DNA from: Bacteroidota bacterium
Lineage (GTDB): Bacteria; Bacteroidota; Bacteroidia; UKL13-3
Assembly (NCBI GenBank): GCA_947491825.1
Contig: CANLLM010000015.1
Location: forward strand, 1 to 37,490
DNA length: 37,490 nt
Reading direction: 5' to 3'
The notes under the pieces are model-generated. The model had not been told where the DNA came from. It did no database searches and saw nothing but the letters and a program-made list of their open reading frames with translations. A program made the position numbers and the translations under genes. This document shows, one piece after another, positions 16,944-25,071 of this stretch; position 1 is the stretch's first letter, and each line of letters starts with the position of its first letter.

Positions 16944-18380
16944 TCATGGTAGCAAAGTGCTTTTTGCGCAGCCTCCTCTGGTAATATTGCCTTCTTGCAA
17001 TACAATAACTGAATGTAAAAATTGAGCTGCTTCCCTTGATTCACTCACCTTAACTGCACTGCGAGTCATCATATTTTCTTCAAAATCGGATAATACCTGT
17101 TTTCTTAATCCCACATTTCGCCATTCGGTAGATGGTTTGCAATTAATGGCTAAGGCTCTTGCCAATGCAAGTGCATCTAATAAAGCTTGGTTTGCTCCTT
17201 GTCCTTTAAACGGACTCATAGGATGAGCGGCATCACCAATTAAAGTTATTGGTCCTATATTTTTTAGGAATGAGGCTTGAAGTAACGCCCTGTCATATAC
17301 CGGATAGCCTGATATTTGAGCTTCTTGTGTTGCAGCTAAAATATCCGGAATAGGTTCGTGCCAATTCATTCTGCGGCATGCTTCTTCTTTTAATGCATAT
17401 GCACCTTGCCCACTTAATTCCTTTGCTTCTTCTTCGGTCATAGGGAAACTAAGTTGCCACATAACCGAGTCGGCTGAATAAGGCATCATATAAATGCGCT
17501 CGTGGCCATTGGCAGTTTGAAACACCGTAGCCGAATCGAGCAAAGAACTTTGAATATGTTTTAGGGCACTTAACTTGCAAATACCTAATATGACAATACA
17601 ACCGAGGTAACTTAGTGGAGTTGTTTCTTCTCCAATAATTAACTTACGCAAAGCACTGCGAATACCGTCTGCACCTACTACCATATCGGCTATTGTTTGC
17701 TTTGTAGTTTCATTTACTGTAAAGGTCAATTCCACTTTATTTTGGGCCGTATTTTTTATAGCGGTAAGTTGATGACCCCATTTTACATTTGCATATTGAC
17801 CAAGTTGATTCAGTAAAGCTAAGCGCAATGCCTGGCGAGCAATGTGTATGTTGTGTATATTGTTTTTCCTAGGTAATGCATGGGGCTTGGTTTCCATCCA
17901 TTTACGCATGCCCCATTCGCCTATTACTTTTCCATCTGGTGTGTGCACCACATGTTTGGTAGAAACTACACCATCATTTAAACTTAAAATACCAAGTCCT
18001 GATAAAGCTTTGCTGGCTTGTTGTAAGGTTAATCCATAACCTTGCGAGCGTGCATCAAAACTTTCATCGCGCTCATATAAAGTATATGGAATACCCCTTT
18101 GCAAACAAGCTACTGCAAGCGCAACACCACCAATTCCTCCGCCAATAATGGCCACATGAGGGTAATTGTGGGTATCGGCTTCAGGAGGGCTAACAGCTGG
18201 AATTAAGCCCTTGCCTGCACAAACTAAACAGTTTTCTAAATGAAACTTAGGAGGATTGACTTCAGCTAGTTCAGTTGTATTTAACAGAGTATGGAAATGC
18301 TTTTTCGCTGTGTTTTTAATCACACGATTTTTTTTGCCGAGTCCTTTACATTCCTCACAAACTGTCCAATCAGAAGCCAT
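16944..18380 (-). CDS. FAD-dependent monooxygenase with N-terminal DnaJ-type CxxC pair
   Basis: A group A flavin monooxygenase (478 residues) with an extra N-terminal module. Residues 8-15 (CEECKGLG) and 51-58 (CLVCAGKG) are two CxxCxGxG elements like those of the DnaJ zinc domain; four Cys (8, 11, 51, 54) could bind one zinc. The flavoenzyme then begins: GGGIGG (G80-G85) for FAD/NAD binding, VVGADGIRSALRK (DG motif), and GDAAHPMSPFKGQGANQALL (GD motif). This places it with the salicylate/6-hydroxynicotinate hydroxylase-like enzymes that hydroxylate ring substrates; the true substrate is unknown. AGGAG lies seven bases before the ATG, unusual in this phylum. A perfect -7 element is at 18437-18444, and a 14-codon leader ORF overlaps the start. 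Confidence 0.88.
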   Translation of the reverse strand: MASDWTVCEECKGLGKKNRVIKNTAKKHFHTLLNTTELAEVNPPKFHLENCLVCAGKGLIPAVSPPEADTHNYPHVAIIGGGIGGVALAVACLQRGIPYTLYERDESFDARSQGYGLTLQQASKALSGLGILSLNDGVVSTKHVVHTPDGKVIGEWGMRKWMETKPHALPRKNNIHNIHIARQALRLALLNQLGQYANVKWGHQLTAIKNTAQNKVELTFTVNETTKQTIADMVVGADGIRSALRKLIIGEETTPLSYLGCIVILGICKLSALKHIQSSLLDSATVFQTANGHERIYMMPYSADSVMWQLSFPMTEEEAKELSGQGAYALKEEACRRMNWHEPIPDILAATQEAQISGYPVYDRALLQASFLKNIGPITLIGDAAHPMSPFKGQGANQALLDALALARALAINCKPSTEWRNVGLRKQVLSDFEENMMTRSAVKVSESREAAQFLHSVIVLQEGNITRGGCAKSTLLP

Positions 18381-18414
18381 TAGTTTCTCCTTTTTTTGTT
18401 AATGCCTTCACCAT
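18370..18414 (-). other. Possible 14-codon leader ORF overlapping the monooxygenase start
   Basis: An ATG at 18414 reads MVKALTKKGETNGF and stops with TGA at 18372-18370, in another frame, 11 bases past the first base of the monooxygenase ATG. It contains the AGGAG that precedes the main start. It could couple or reduce translation of the main frame, or be chance. Confidence 0.25.
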
Positions 18415-18436
18415 GTGTAAGGGCTTATATTAAAAG

Positions 18437-18444
18437 CAAATATA
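18437..18444 (-). promoter_or_regulatory. -7 promoter element TATATTTG of the monooxygenase gene
   Basis: An exact TAnnTTTG match on the minus strand, 56 bases before the ATG. No -33 TTG is seen at the expected distance. Confidence 0.5.
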
Positions 18445-18592
18445 ATGGTTGTGGTGGGTAGATTTTAAGACGCTGATAAAAAGTTCTTAAGGTACGGGTT
18501 TGATTTTTGTTGTATTGGCTATGTTTATTTGTATGCTAACCAATCATAATACACCGTAAAAAAGTACAATTTCAAGATAGGCACTAAAATTT

Positions 18593-18634
18593 AATTCCTC
18601 AATTTGGGAGTTGTTACAACCAAATTGAGGAATT
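18593..18634 (-). terminator. Hairpin terminator after the small lipoprotein gene
   Basis: A perfect 15-bp inverted repeat AATTCCTCAATTTGG (18593-18607) / CCAAATTGAGGAATT (18620-18634) with a 12-base loop, starting 14 bases past the stop of the gene ending at 18648. On the minus strand it is followed by AAATTTTAG, only a weak U run. Confidence 0.7.
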
Positions 18635-18647
18635 GACAAACAAATTA

Positions 18648-19046
18648 TTAGTTCCGTTTATTTTTACAAGGTATGTTTTGGGAATAACGAACAAGTTTAG
18701 AGGTTTTAAGTAGTTCTTTGGTATCTGAGATAAACTTAGCTTGTTCATCTGAATTCAATTGAGTCAATTTAAAACAATAATCGATTTCTCCTTCTCGTCC
18801 CCAATTTACTGTTTCCATTTCAATTAGAATATTTCTTTTAATTTGAAAATCGTTAACAAATGCTAAAAATCGTTCTTTTGCTTTACCATCTATTCCTGAA
18901 CCAATGCTAATGAACGAAATGTTAAAATGATAAATAGTATCGGATATCTGCTCTTTACTTTGATTGTTTTTGGCTTGTTGAATAGTCTTAAACCCTTTAC
19001 ATGAAAAAAACACACTTATTAAAATTACTATAAATAATTTATTCAT
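18648..19046 (-). CDS. Hypothetical small lipoprotein
   Basis: A 132-residue protein with a short hydrophobic N-terminus and a lipobox (MNKLFIVILISVFFSC, Cys16). No family recognised. The mature part has an alternating strand-like middle (YHFNISFISIGSGIDG, NILIEMETVNWGREGEIDY) and a charged C-terminus ending CKNKRN. It starts 14 bases after the stop of the M43 protease gene and shares its terminator, so the two are one transcript; the lipoprotein could be a partner or inhibitor of the protease, but nothing in its sequence shows this. Confidence 0.7.
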   Translation of the reverse strand: MNKLFIVILISVFFSCKGFKTIQQAKNNQSKEQISDTIYHFNISFISIGSGIDGKAKERFLAFVNDFQIKRNILIEMETVNWGREGEIDYCFKLTQLNSDEQAKFISDTKELLKTSKLVRYSQNIPCKNKRN

Positions 19047-19060
19047 GATTTTATAAATGG

Positions 19061-20341
19061 TTATTTCGTAATAAATACTTTTTTGATTGTTGATGTTGTT
19101 GAATTACTTAACCTTAAATAGTAAGCACCTGTTGAAACATCAGTTATGTCAATAGTTGATATTTCTTTTGATATTACACCAAATTCTTTAACAGTTGCAC
19201 CAAACATATTGATTAATGAAGCGTTTACTAAAGTAATATTTTTTAAGTTTATATATAAGGTAAACTTTCCGGAATTAGGATTTGGATAAACTGTTGCAGC
19301 ATTTAAAATGTTTACTTCATTTAATGCAGTTGGTAATTTACACCCTATTGATGTTAGTAAACCTGATCTAGGTCCATTTAAAGAAGCACGCATTCTGTCC
19401 GCCTGTCCGCTTGTAAACATGAACATGCAACTATCATCAACGTAGTCCATGTAATTCATGAACATTTCACCGTTAGTACCTGAACCACATGTGTTGTTTG
19501 CTCTATGTGGAAATGTGGGGTTACCGTAATTGGCTTCCTCTGCTTTTTCTGTATCATTAATTAAATCATCACCACAAGTACTATCTCCCCATATATGTTT
19601 GAGGTTTAGCCAGTGTCCAATTTCATGTGTTCCAGTTCTACCTTTATTATTTAAAGAGAACTCTCCTGTTCCTGCCGTGCCATTTGTGCCAAAAGCTTCA
19701 TATCTAATTACTGTTCCGTCTAAATCGGGCTTACTTGCAAGTTCGTCCGGAAAGGCAGCAAAACCCAAGATCTTACCATCAAGGTTCACAACGTAAATAT
19801 TTAAATACTTTGTAGGATCCCAATTATTTTTTCCGCCATTTACTGTAGATTTAATATTGTCCCAATTGTCTTCACCCCATGCAACCACATTTGTTTGAGT
19901 TCTAGTAATTCCGGTGGTTGGGCTTCCATCGGGATCTTGTTGTGCAAGACAAAATTCAATTTTCGCATCAATCACAAACGGACGAAAAGGATGTTGCTCA
20001 TCTAAACTATCAGCGTTCATTAATCTAAAGTCATTATTTAGCACTTCTATTTGAGATAGAATTTGCTCATCGCTTACATTTTCAACTGAGCTATTCCAAA
20101 TAACGTGCACAACTGTTGGAATTACAATTACTTCTGTATTAGCTTTCTTACTTTGCACATGTGTTAAAATCCATTGTCTTGTTGCTTTTTCGCTATCAAC
20201 CATTCTTTGTTTTAAGGTTGGGTCTTGAACAAGACTCTTTTCAAGATGTTGCATGGTAGCGCACTTATTCGTTTGTGCGTTAGCATTGTAAGATAATAGA
20301 GCTACAACAACTATTATCAGGATTTGTAATTTTGTATTCAT
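19061..20341 (-). CDS. Secreted M43 (pappalysin/cytophagalysin-like) zinc metalloprotease with type IX sorting domain
   Basis: A 426-residue secreted protease. The signal peptide is MNTKLQILIIVVVALLSYNA. The catalytic motif HEIGHWLNLKH (H239, E240, H243, H249) is the extended metzincin motif HExxHxxxxxH, and MNYMDY about 75 residues later supplies the Met-turn, both typical of peptidase family M43. Preceding text (VIPTVVHVIW, VLNNDFR, IEFCLAQQDPDG) is also family-typical. The last 75 residues (VYPNPNSGKFTLYINL ... GAYYLRLSNSTTSTIKKVFITK) are a type A type IX secretion sorting domain. The ATG at 20341 is chosen because it begins the signal peptide; the frame is open to 20395. No TAnnTTTG element is seen; TATAAT-like text lies about 30 bases upstream. 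It leads a two-gene transcript with the lipoprotein at 18648. Confidence 0.92.
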   Translation of the reverse strand: MNTKLQILIIVVVALLSYNANAQTNKCATMQHLEKSLVQDPTLKQRMVDSEKATRQWILTHVQSKKANTEVIVIPTVVHVIWNSSVENVSDEQILSQIEVLNNDFRLMNADSLDEQHPFRPFVIDAKIEFCLAQQDPDGSPTTGITRTQTNVVAWGEDNWDNIKSTVNGGKNNWDPTKYLNIYVVNLDGKILGFAAFPDELASKPDLDGTVIRYEAFGTNGTAGTGEFSLNNKGRTGTHEIGHWLNLKHIWGDSTCGDDLINDTEKAEEANYGNPTFPHRANNTCGSGTNGEMFMNYMDYVDDSCMFMFTSGQADRMRASLNGPRSGLLTSIGCKLPTALNEVNILNAATVYPNPNSGKFTLYINLKNITLVNASLINMFGATVKEFGVISKEISTIDITDVSTGAYYLRLSNSTTSTIKKVFITK

Positions 20342-20650
20342 TATTATATTTATTATTTGATGTTTATTATACCAATCGTTTTTAAATGTCGCCATTCGTA
20401 ATAAGCTATCATCCAGTTATTTCAATAATAATATATTTAAGTTGTTAAATTCACCCATTTATTATCATTTATTAAGAGTAGATTCATTTACTTTAAATCA
20501 ATCTACTATTTATACAAACAGCATCCGTTTTACCGTTAGACTATATTGGTGATTTTATCATTATAATTAAAATGAAGTACCAATATTAATTAATCTTAAA
20601 GCTTTCTCAAGAGGCTATACACGGCTTATTTTTCTCAGCGTTTACAAGGG

Positions 20651-22372
20651 TTATTCATTATTTAAATTGTCTAAAACTTGCTTAATAATTTTCAACATCT
20701 TTTGATTTGTTTCTTTGTCTTTAATCGCAATTCTAATTGTATGTTTATCAAAATTTTTTCCCATATTGGAAACATCCCTCAAATACAGGCCCATTTCTAC
20801 ACATTTAGAAACAACCATTGCAGCGCTAGGCCCATTTTCAGGGAGATAACAAAGAACAAAATTAGCTTTGCTCTGTAAAACTTCTATTGAACCAAATTTC
20901 ATTAATTCATTGGAGAAATCCGCTCTTAGTAAATGGGTTTGTTCGTAACATTTTTCATAATAATGATTTTCTTTTAAGGCGACTAATGATCCAATTTGAG
21001 ATGGTAGACTAACTGCCCAGGGTGGAGAAATAGATCTTAATTTTTCGAGTTGAAATGGTGAAGCGCATAAATAAGCAGAGCGAAGTCCGCTTAAGGCGTA
21101 TACCTTAGACATAGATTTGCAAATAATAACATTACTTGTGGTGACAGCAAATTTCTCCAAAGTTTGTTCTCTACCACAATATTCTATATAAGTTTCATCA
21201 ACCCAAATTCGGGTTAACGGTGATATCTGTTTTAAAGTTTTTTCGAGGTCTTCCTTTTGAATATGCTGGCCTGTAGGGCTATTCGGATTGACAATAACAA
21301 TTAAGTCGTAATTATTTCTTGAAAGATTTAAAAGTTGTTCCAAATCTAAAGTGTAATGATTAGCTTTTAATAAATTGATGCGATCAACTTTACAACCAAT
21401 AATATTCTCAAGAACATGGAGATATTCGCCATAAGTTGGATCAAGAATCAACACCCGTGATTCTGACGACAACCATTCTCTGAATGCAAGAAAAATTAAA
21501 TCGGAAGAGCCAGATCCCGGGAGTATATTGTCTAACTTGATTCCACGCGCTTTAGCAATACCATTGGCTAAGCCTATACAGTCTGTTGGAGGTGAGGTTT
21601 TACTTATCCATGATAAGTGGTTTTGTAATTCATTTATCAACTTAGGAGCTGGATCAAACCAAGCATCTAGCACGTCTGCATTAATAATGTCTCTTCTTTT
21701 ATCAAGGTCATCAAATTCATTTCCAATGGCATCAAAAAAAGCTCCTCCATGATAACAATTGGCTGGTTTGAAAAAGTCAATCGCTAATTTCCAATCGCAA
21801 AGTCGTTTTATCTTAAGTAAGAAATCTTTAAAATTCTTTTCGATGAAATTATTTAATTCCTCAACTTTCCCGTGGATTAAAGTAAATGTTACTTCACCAG
21901 CCTTAACCATTTTATTTGTTGACTTAAAGCCTAACTTTAAATAGATGTCAAGCACTTCAGATCTGCCTATAGCAATGATGTTTATTCCACCATGGGACTG
22001 AATAAAGCGAAAAGCGGCCCACATCAGTGCCAATGCAATTGGCGTACCTCGATATTCTTTTAGAACAGTTAAAATTCTTATTTCGTAGGTATCGGCATCT
22101 ATCGTGAAAGGAATAGCTTCTCGAGTGAAATATTTATCTATGGAATATTTGTTTTTAGCAGGAGGGGTAACACTTATGAAACCAACAATTTCTGAATTTA
22201 TTTTTGCAACAATATATGTATTGAAGTCATCAAACTTATCTTGAAACATTTTTCTTTCATTGTGCGGATGTTGCATTAGCTCTAACGCATATACCTCATG
22301 ACGAATCTGATATATTTTATTTCTGTCAACGATTGTTGCAAAAGAGATTTCAATTGTACTTTTTAAAATCAT
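20651..22372 (-). CDS. GNAT acyltransferase - PLP aminotransferase (HisC/CobD-like) fusion
   Basis: A single frame of 573 residues with two enzyme domains. Residues 1 to about 185 are a GNAT acyltransferase. IYQIRHEVYALELMQHP with FQDKFDDFNTYIVAK and IVGFISVTPP recalls the N-terminus of autoinducer-synthase-like GNATs, followed by the acetyl-CoA loop (LKEYRGTPIALALM) and IYLKLGF. Residues about 225-573 are a fold type I aminotransferase near HisC/threonine-phosphate decarboxylase: LPGSGSSDLI, NPNSPTG (N362-G368), Asp392 in WVDETYIEY, the PLP Lys423 in SMSKVYALSGLR, and HTIRIAI near the end. Ser365 occupies the place usually held by the PLP-contacting Asn of NPxNPTG. The product is unknown; a small acylated amino-acid-derived compound is a reasonable guess. 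The ATG at 22372 is preferred to a TTG at 22405. It stands alone, with gaps of about 310 and 630 bases. Confidence 0.85.
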   Translation of the reverse strand: MILKSTIEISFATIVDRNKIYQIRHEVYALELMQHPHNERKMFQDKFDDFNTYIVAKINSEIVGFISVTPPAKNKYSIDKYFTREAIPFTIDADTYEIRILTVLKEYRGTPIALALMWAAFRFIQSHGGINIIAIGRSEVLDIYLKLGFKSTNKMVKAGEVTFTLIHGKVEELNNFIEKNFKDFLLKIKRLCDWKLAIDFFKPANCYHGGAFFDAIGNEFDDLDKRRDIINADVLDAWFDPAPKLINELQNHLSWISKTSPPTDCIGLANGIAKARGIKLDNILPGSGSSDLIFLAFREWLSSESRVLILDPTYGEYLHVLENIIGCKVDRINLLKANHYTLDLEQLLNLSRNNYDLIVIVNPNSPTGQHIQKEDLEKTLKQISPLTRIWVDETYIEYCGREQTLEKFAVTTSNVIICKSMSKVYALSGLRSAYLCASPFQLEKLRSISPPWAVSLPSQIGSLVALKENHYYEKCYEQTHLLRADFSNELMKFGSIEVLQSKANFVLCYLPENGPSAAMVVSKCVEMGLYLRDVSNMGKNFDKHTIRIAIKDKETNQKMLKIIKQVLDNLNNE

Positions 22373-22405
22373 ATAACTATTAAGTTTAATTGTTAAGTGG
22401 TTCAA

Positions 22406-22999
22406 ATGTGTTCGAAGTCGTATTTGATTTTTTTATAGATGAGAATGGATCAAGTCGAGATTTGAAAAAAAATGATATGTCCTATCTTGGTTTGGCATCA
22501 TTTGTTAGTTTATTAAATGCGTATCTCTATGCAAACTTTCTTAAATGCTAAAAATACAAATTAAGTAAATTGGTTTAACCTACTTTGAATGTTTCGTTTT
22601 TTGGGTTCAATTTCTTATGAATTATCTTTCATATAACAAATATCAAGTGAAACAATGATACAGAATTAAAAGTACCTATATTTAGTACTTAGAATTTCTT
22701 TTTCCTTTTCCTACCCTTTTAAACTAAAAGTTATTTGTGTTAGTAAGATAATTGTTTTTAAAAAAGTTCGAGGATTTTAACTGTATTGCCTAGAAATAAT
22801 TGATCCTCAAAACTGAAAATTTACTTTAATTGGCAGATAATACACAAAATTTACCACCTAAAAAAAGAGCGCTGAGATGTAACTAACATAAAGCTAATAA
22901 GCGGTTTTTTAAAAAAAAATTATATTAAAGATTGGCTTTGATTAAAGCGTTATAAAGAAAACAATCTGTTGCAAGTGCTTAATAATAGCTAAAACATAG
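22406..22999. other. AT-rich gap without recognised genes
   Basis: About 590 very AT-rich bases between minus-strand genes. The only longer open frame is 47 codons from a GTG at 22408 on the plus strand, not convincing. No repeats of note, tRNA or terminator were recognised. CACATTTG upstream of 22372 on the minus strand is a one-mismatch -7 element for the GNAT-aminotransferase gene. Confidence 0.4.
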
Positions 23000-23608
23000 T
23001 TAGCTGGCGCTGTTCTTTTTTATTCGTTTAAAAACAACCAATCCAATAATTAGGAGCAGCACTCCCCCAATAAAAACATACATTACTTTTAATCGCGAAT
23101 CTTTGTTTTCTACGACCATCCATTTGTTATTTTCAAAGGCTAATGCTATCTCTTGTTTATTGTCGGTGTTTAATATATATTGGTATTGAGGTTTACCCTT
23201 TAACATCATAATGAACTCGCATTGATTATTATGTATGTCTTTAAAAAAGGTATTCTTGAGAAATATAGATTCAATCTCATTTGGCATTTTTTCTAGCAAT
23301 GCAAAAATTGTAGTTTCGTGCCCAAGAATAACCCTTGGGTTTATGAGTTCTATAGAATCACCATTAACTATTACAAAACAATTGGCTGTAAAATGTTTAA
23401 TGGCTAATTCCGTAAATTCTTCAGGAGATTTAAATGCGCCTTTTTTAAAATGAAAGTCCACCTCGCCTTCAAATGCGGTGAGGGAACTTTTTAATACCAA
23501 TACCTTTTTACCATTTTGTTCATAAATCATCAGGTTTGATAAATCAGGCTGATGCGCAAAAGCAATATTTACATAAAACAGTAATAGAGGTAAAAGTCTT
23601 AACTTCAT
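23000..23608 (-). CDS. Signal-peptide protein with C-terminal membrane anchor, partner of YHYH lipoprotein
   Basis: A 202-residue protein of no family I can name. It has a signal peptide (MKLRLLPLLLFYVNIAFA), an exported domain beginning HQPDLSNLMIYEQNGKK with strand-rich text (VLVLKSSLTAFEGEVDF, then VILGHETTIFALL), and one C-terminal transmembrane helix (VMYVFIGGVLLLIIGLVVF) ending in basic residues (KRIKK). The body would lie outside the cytoplasmic membrane. The gene starts 18 bases after the YHYH stop, so both are made from one transcript and may act together. The N-terminal His after cleavage and the overall plan recall the extracytoplasmic part of HupE/UreJ-type proteins, but that is weak. 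Confidence 0.75.
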   Translation of the reverse strand: MKLRLLPLLLFYVNIAFAHQPDLSNLMIYEQNGKKVLVLKSSLTAFEGEVDFHFKKGAFKSPEEFTELAIKHFTANCFVIVNGDSIELINPRVILGHETTIFALLEKMPNEIESIFLKNTFFKDIHNNQCEFIMMLKGKPQYQYILNTDNKQEIALAFENNKWMVVENKDSRLKVMYVFIGGVLLLIIGLVVFKRIKKNSAS

Positions 23609-23626
23609 TGGTGTAATTTTTAGTTA

Positions 23627-24601
23627 CTATTTTGCGTAAGCACCAGCTAAACTATTAATAAAGTTATTGGCACCTGCTTTATCAACATGGTAATGATAAC
23701 CTCTGGTAATATCATAATGTCCGCGACTTGCATCTAAATCGGTGTATTCAGTGCCAGCTGCACTTAATCTCTCATACAATCCAAATCCATCTAATGCATA
23801 ACCTATCATACCTGCATGACCATCTGTTTGAGTAATTTTAGTTGATTTACCTGTAGCAGCATGGTAGTGGTAACCAGCACCCATGTTTATGTGTCCACCA
23901 GCATCATCAAATGGAGCTAATGTATAAGCGCCTAGAATTGCACTCACAGGAGCAGGGGCGTCAAATACAACACCATTAAATGCAATTCCTCTCATTGTTG
24001 GGGCGGTAGAACCTGGTCCTGCACCAAAACTAACTGGAGATGTTAGTTTTACAGGAGTTACAGGAATATAGACGGTTTTTGTTAACGCAGATACATAAGA
24101 AGGTAAGCACTCAACACAGTAGTTTTTATATTCAACACCAACATTTGGGTTAGCCGCAGCTTGGCATTCTGCTTGGGTTGATGTTTTTGTAATTACACCG
24201 GTACTTACATTATACATTTGCCAAGTTGTGTTGTTATAAAACGTGGCTAAGTTTTTTACAAATGCACCATCCACATCATACACATTTCCATTTTCTAACC
24301 AAATGCCTCCTAATGTTGCATTATCACTTATATTAGTAGGACACCAAGGTCCTTGTACGTGATCTGTAGGCGTACTTTTAGAAACAATTTTGTAGCAATC
24401 TGCTGTACTACCAGTTGATAATGTACGCGAAACAATTGTAATTGGCTCGGCCAAACCTCCTGAAAGAAAATTACCCGATAGCACTTTTACCACCGTTTCG
24501 CCAGTAACTGGCGCAGCAGTGCTGTTGGTGTTATCATCATCCTTATTACAAGATACAAAAGCACAAATAAGTGCAGCAAATAATACATTTTTTAAAGACA
24601 T
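23627..24601 (-). CDS. YHYH domain lipoprotein
   Basis: A 324-residue lipoprotein: MSLKNVLFAALICAFVSC is a signal with lipobox, followed by an Asp/Asn-rich linker. The C-terminal part contains two YHYH motifs (residues 244-247 in MGAGYHYHAATG, and 302-305 in TRGYHYHVDKAG) with DGHAGMIGYALDGFGLYE between them, the signature of the YHYH family (PF14240). The His-rich pairs suggest metal binding, but the family has no established activity that I know of. Several Cys (DCYKIVSK, GPWCPTN, AECQAAA, NYCVECLPSY) could form disulfides outside the cell. An ATG at 24622 is also possible; the one at 24601 begins the signal directly. First gene of a pair with the membrane protein at 23000. Confidence 0.88.
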   Translation of the reverse strand: MSLKNVLFAALICAFVSCNKDDDNTNSTAAPVTGETVVKVLSGNFLSGGLAEPITIVSRTLSTGSTADCYKIVSKSTPTDHVQGPWCPTNISDNATLGGIWLENGNVYDVDGAFVKNLATFYNNTTWQMYNVSTGVITKTSTQAECQAAANPNVGVEYKNYCVECLPSYVSALTKTVYIPVTPVKLTSPVSFGAGPGSTAPTMRGIAFNGVVFDAPAPVSAILGAYTLAPFDDAGGHINMGAGYHYHAATGKSTKITQTDGHAGMIGYALDGFGLYERLSAAGTEYTDLDASRGHYDITRGYHYHVDKAGANNFINSLAGAYAK

Positions 24602-24622
24602 TTTACTTATATTAAAGTTCAT

Positions 24623-24924
24623 AATTTAATTAGACGATTTTTTAAAAAATAACCTTCGCTCTAATTTGCCAATTATAAAATTAACGCATGAAAACCAGGA
24701 GAGGTGATTATTTAGCCTTTTGCATGCTAGATTATAGCATTAGAAAGTTTGGTTATGATACAACAGTTTATTAGAAGTACAAAAGTTGAAGTATTCACAT
24801 TAGCCTTGATTATATATAATAGGTTGTGCGTTAGTTGATTAATAAAAAACTATTCTGTTTTCAATACTTTTATATCCCAAATTTCACACCCTCTTTTCAT
24901 TCTTTTTAATCTAATATTCTCAAT
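24623..24924. other. AT-rich gap upstream of the YHYH gene
   Basis: About 300 bases without a convincing frame. It must contain the minus-strand promoter of the YHYH/membrane-protein pair, but no exact TAnnTTTG was found there. Confidence 0.35.
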
Positions 24925-24971
24925 AATAAAAAGGACAATATATTTATTTTACATGCATTGTCCTTTTTATT
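24925..24971 (-). terminator. Hairpin terminator after the SRPBCC gene
   Basis: A perfect 15-bp stem AATAAAAAGGACAAT (24925-24939) / ATTGTCCTTTTTATT (24957-24971) with a 17-base loop, located 100 bases after the stop of the gene ending at 25072. The T-rich arm can serve either strand. Confidence 0.7.
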
Positions 24972-25071
24972 AAAAAAAATAATTCACCAACTAAAAAAAG
25001 TAACCTAATTTGTAATCAAGACGGTTGTCGCTATAGCTACAAATCCAATAAGAAAAGGTGCTAAAATGTTA

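Noticed and set aside
22408-22551. Open frame of 47 codons on the plus strand upstream of the GNAT-aminotransferase gene
   Set aside because: GTG start, no family resemblance, no promoter box, and a length that chance allows in AT-rich DNA.
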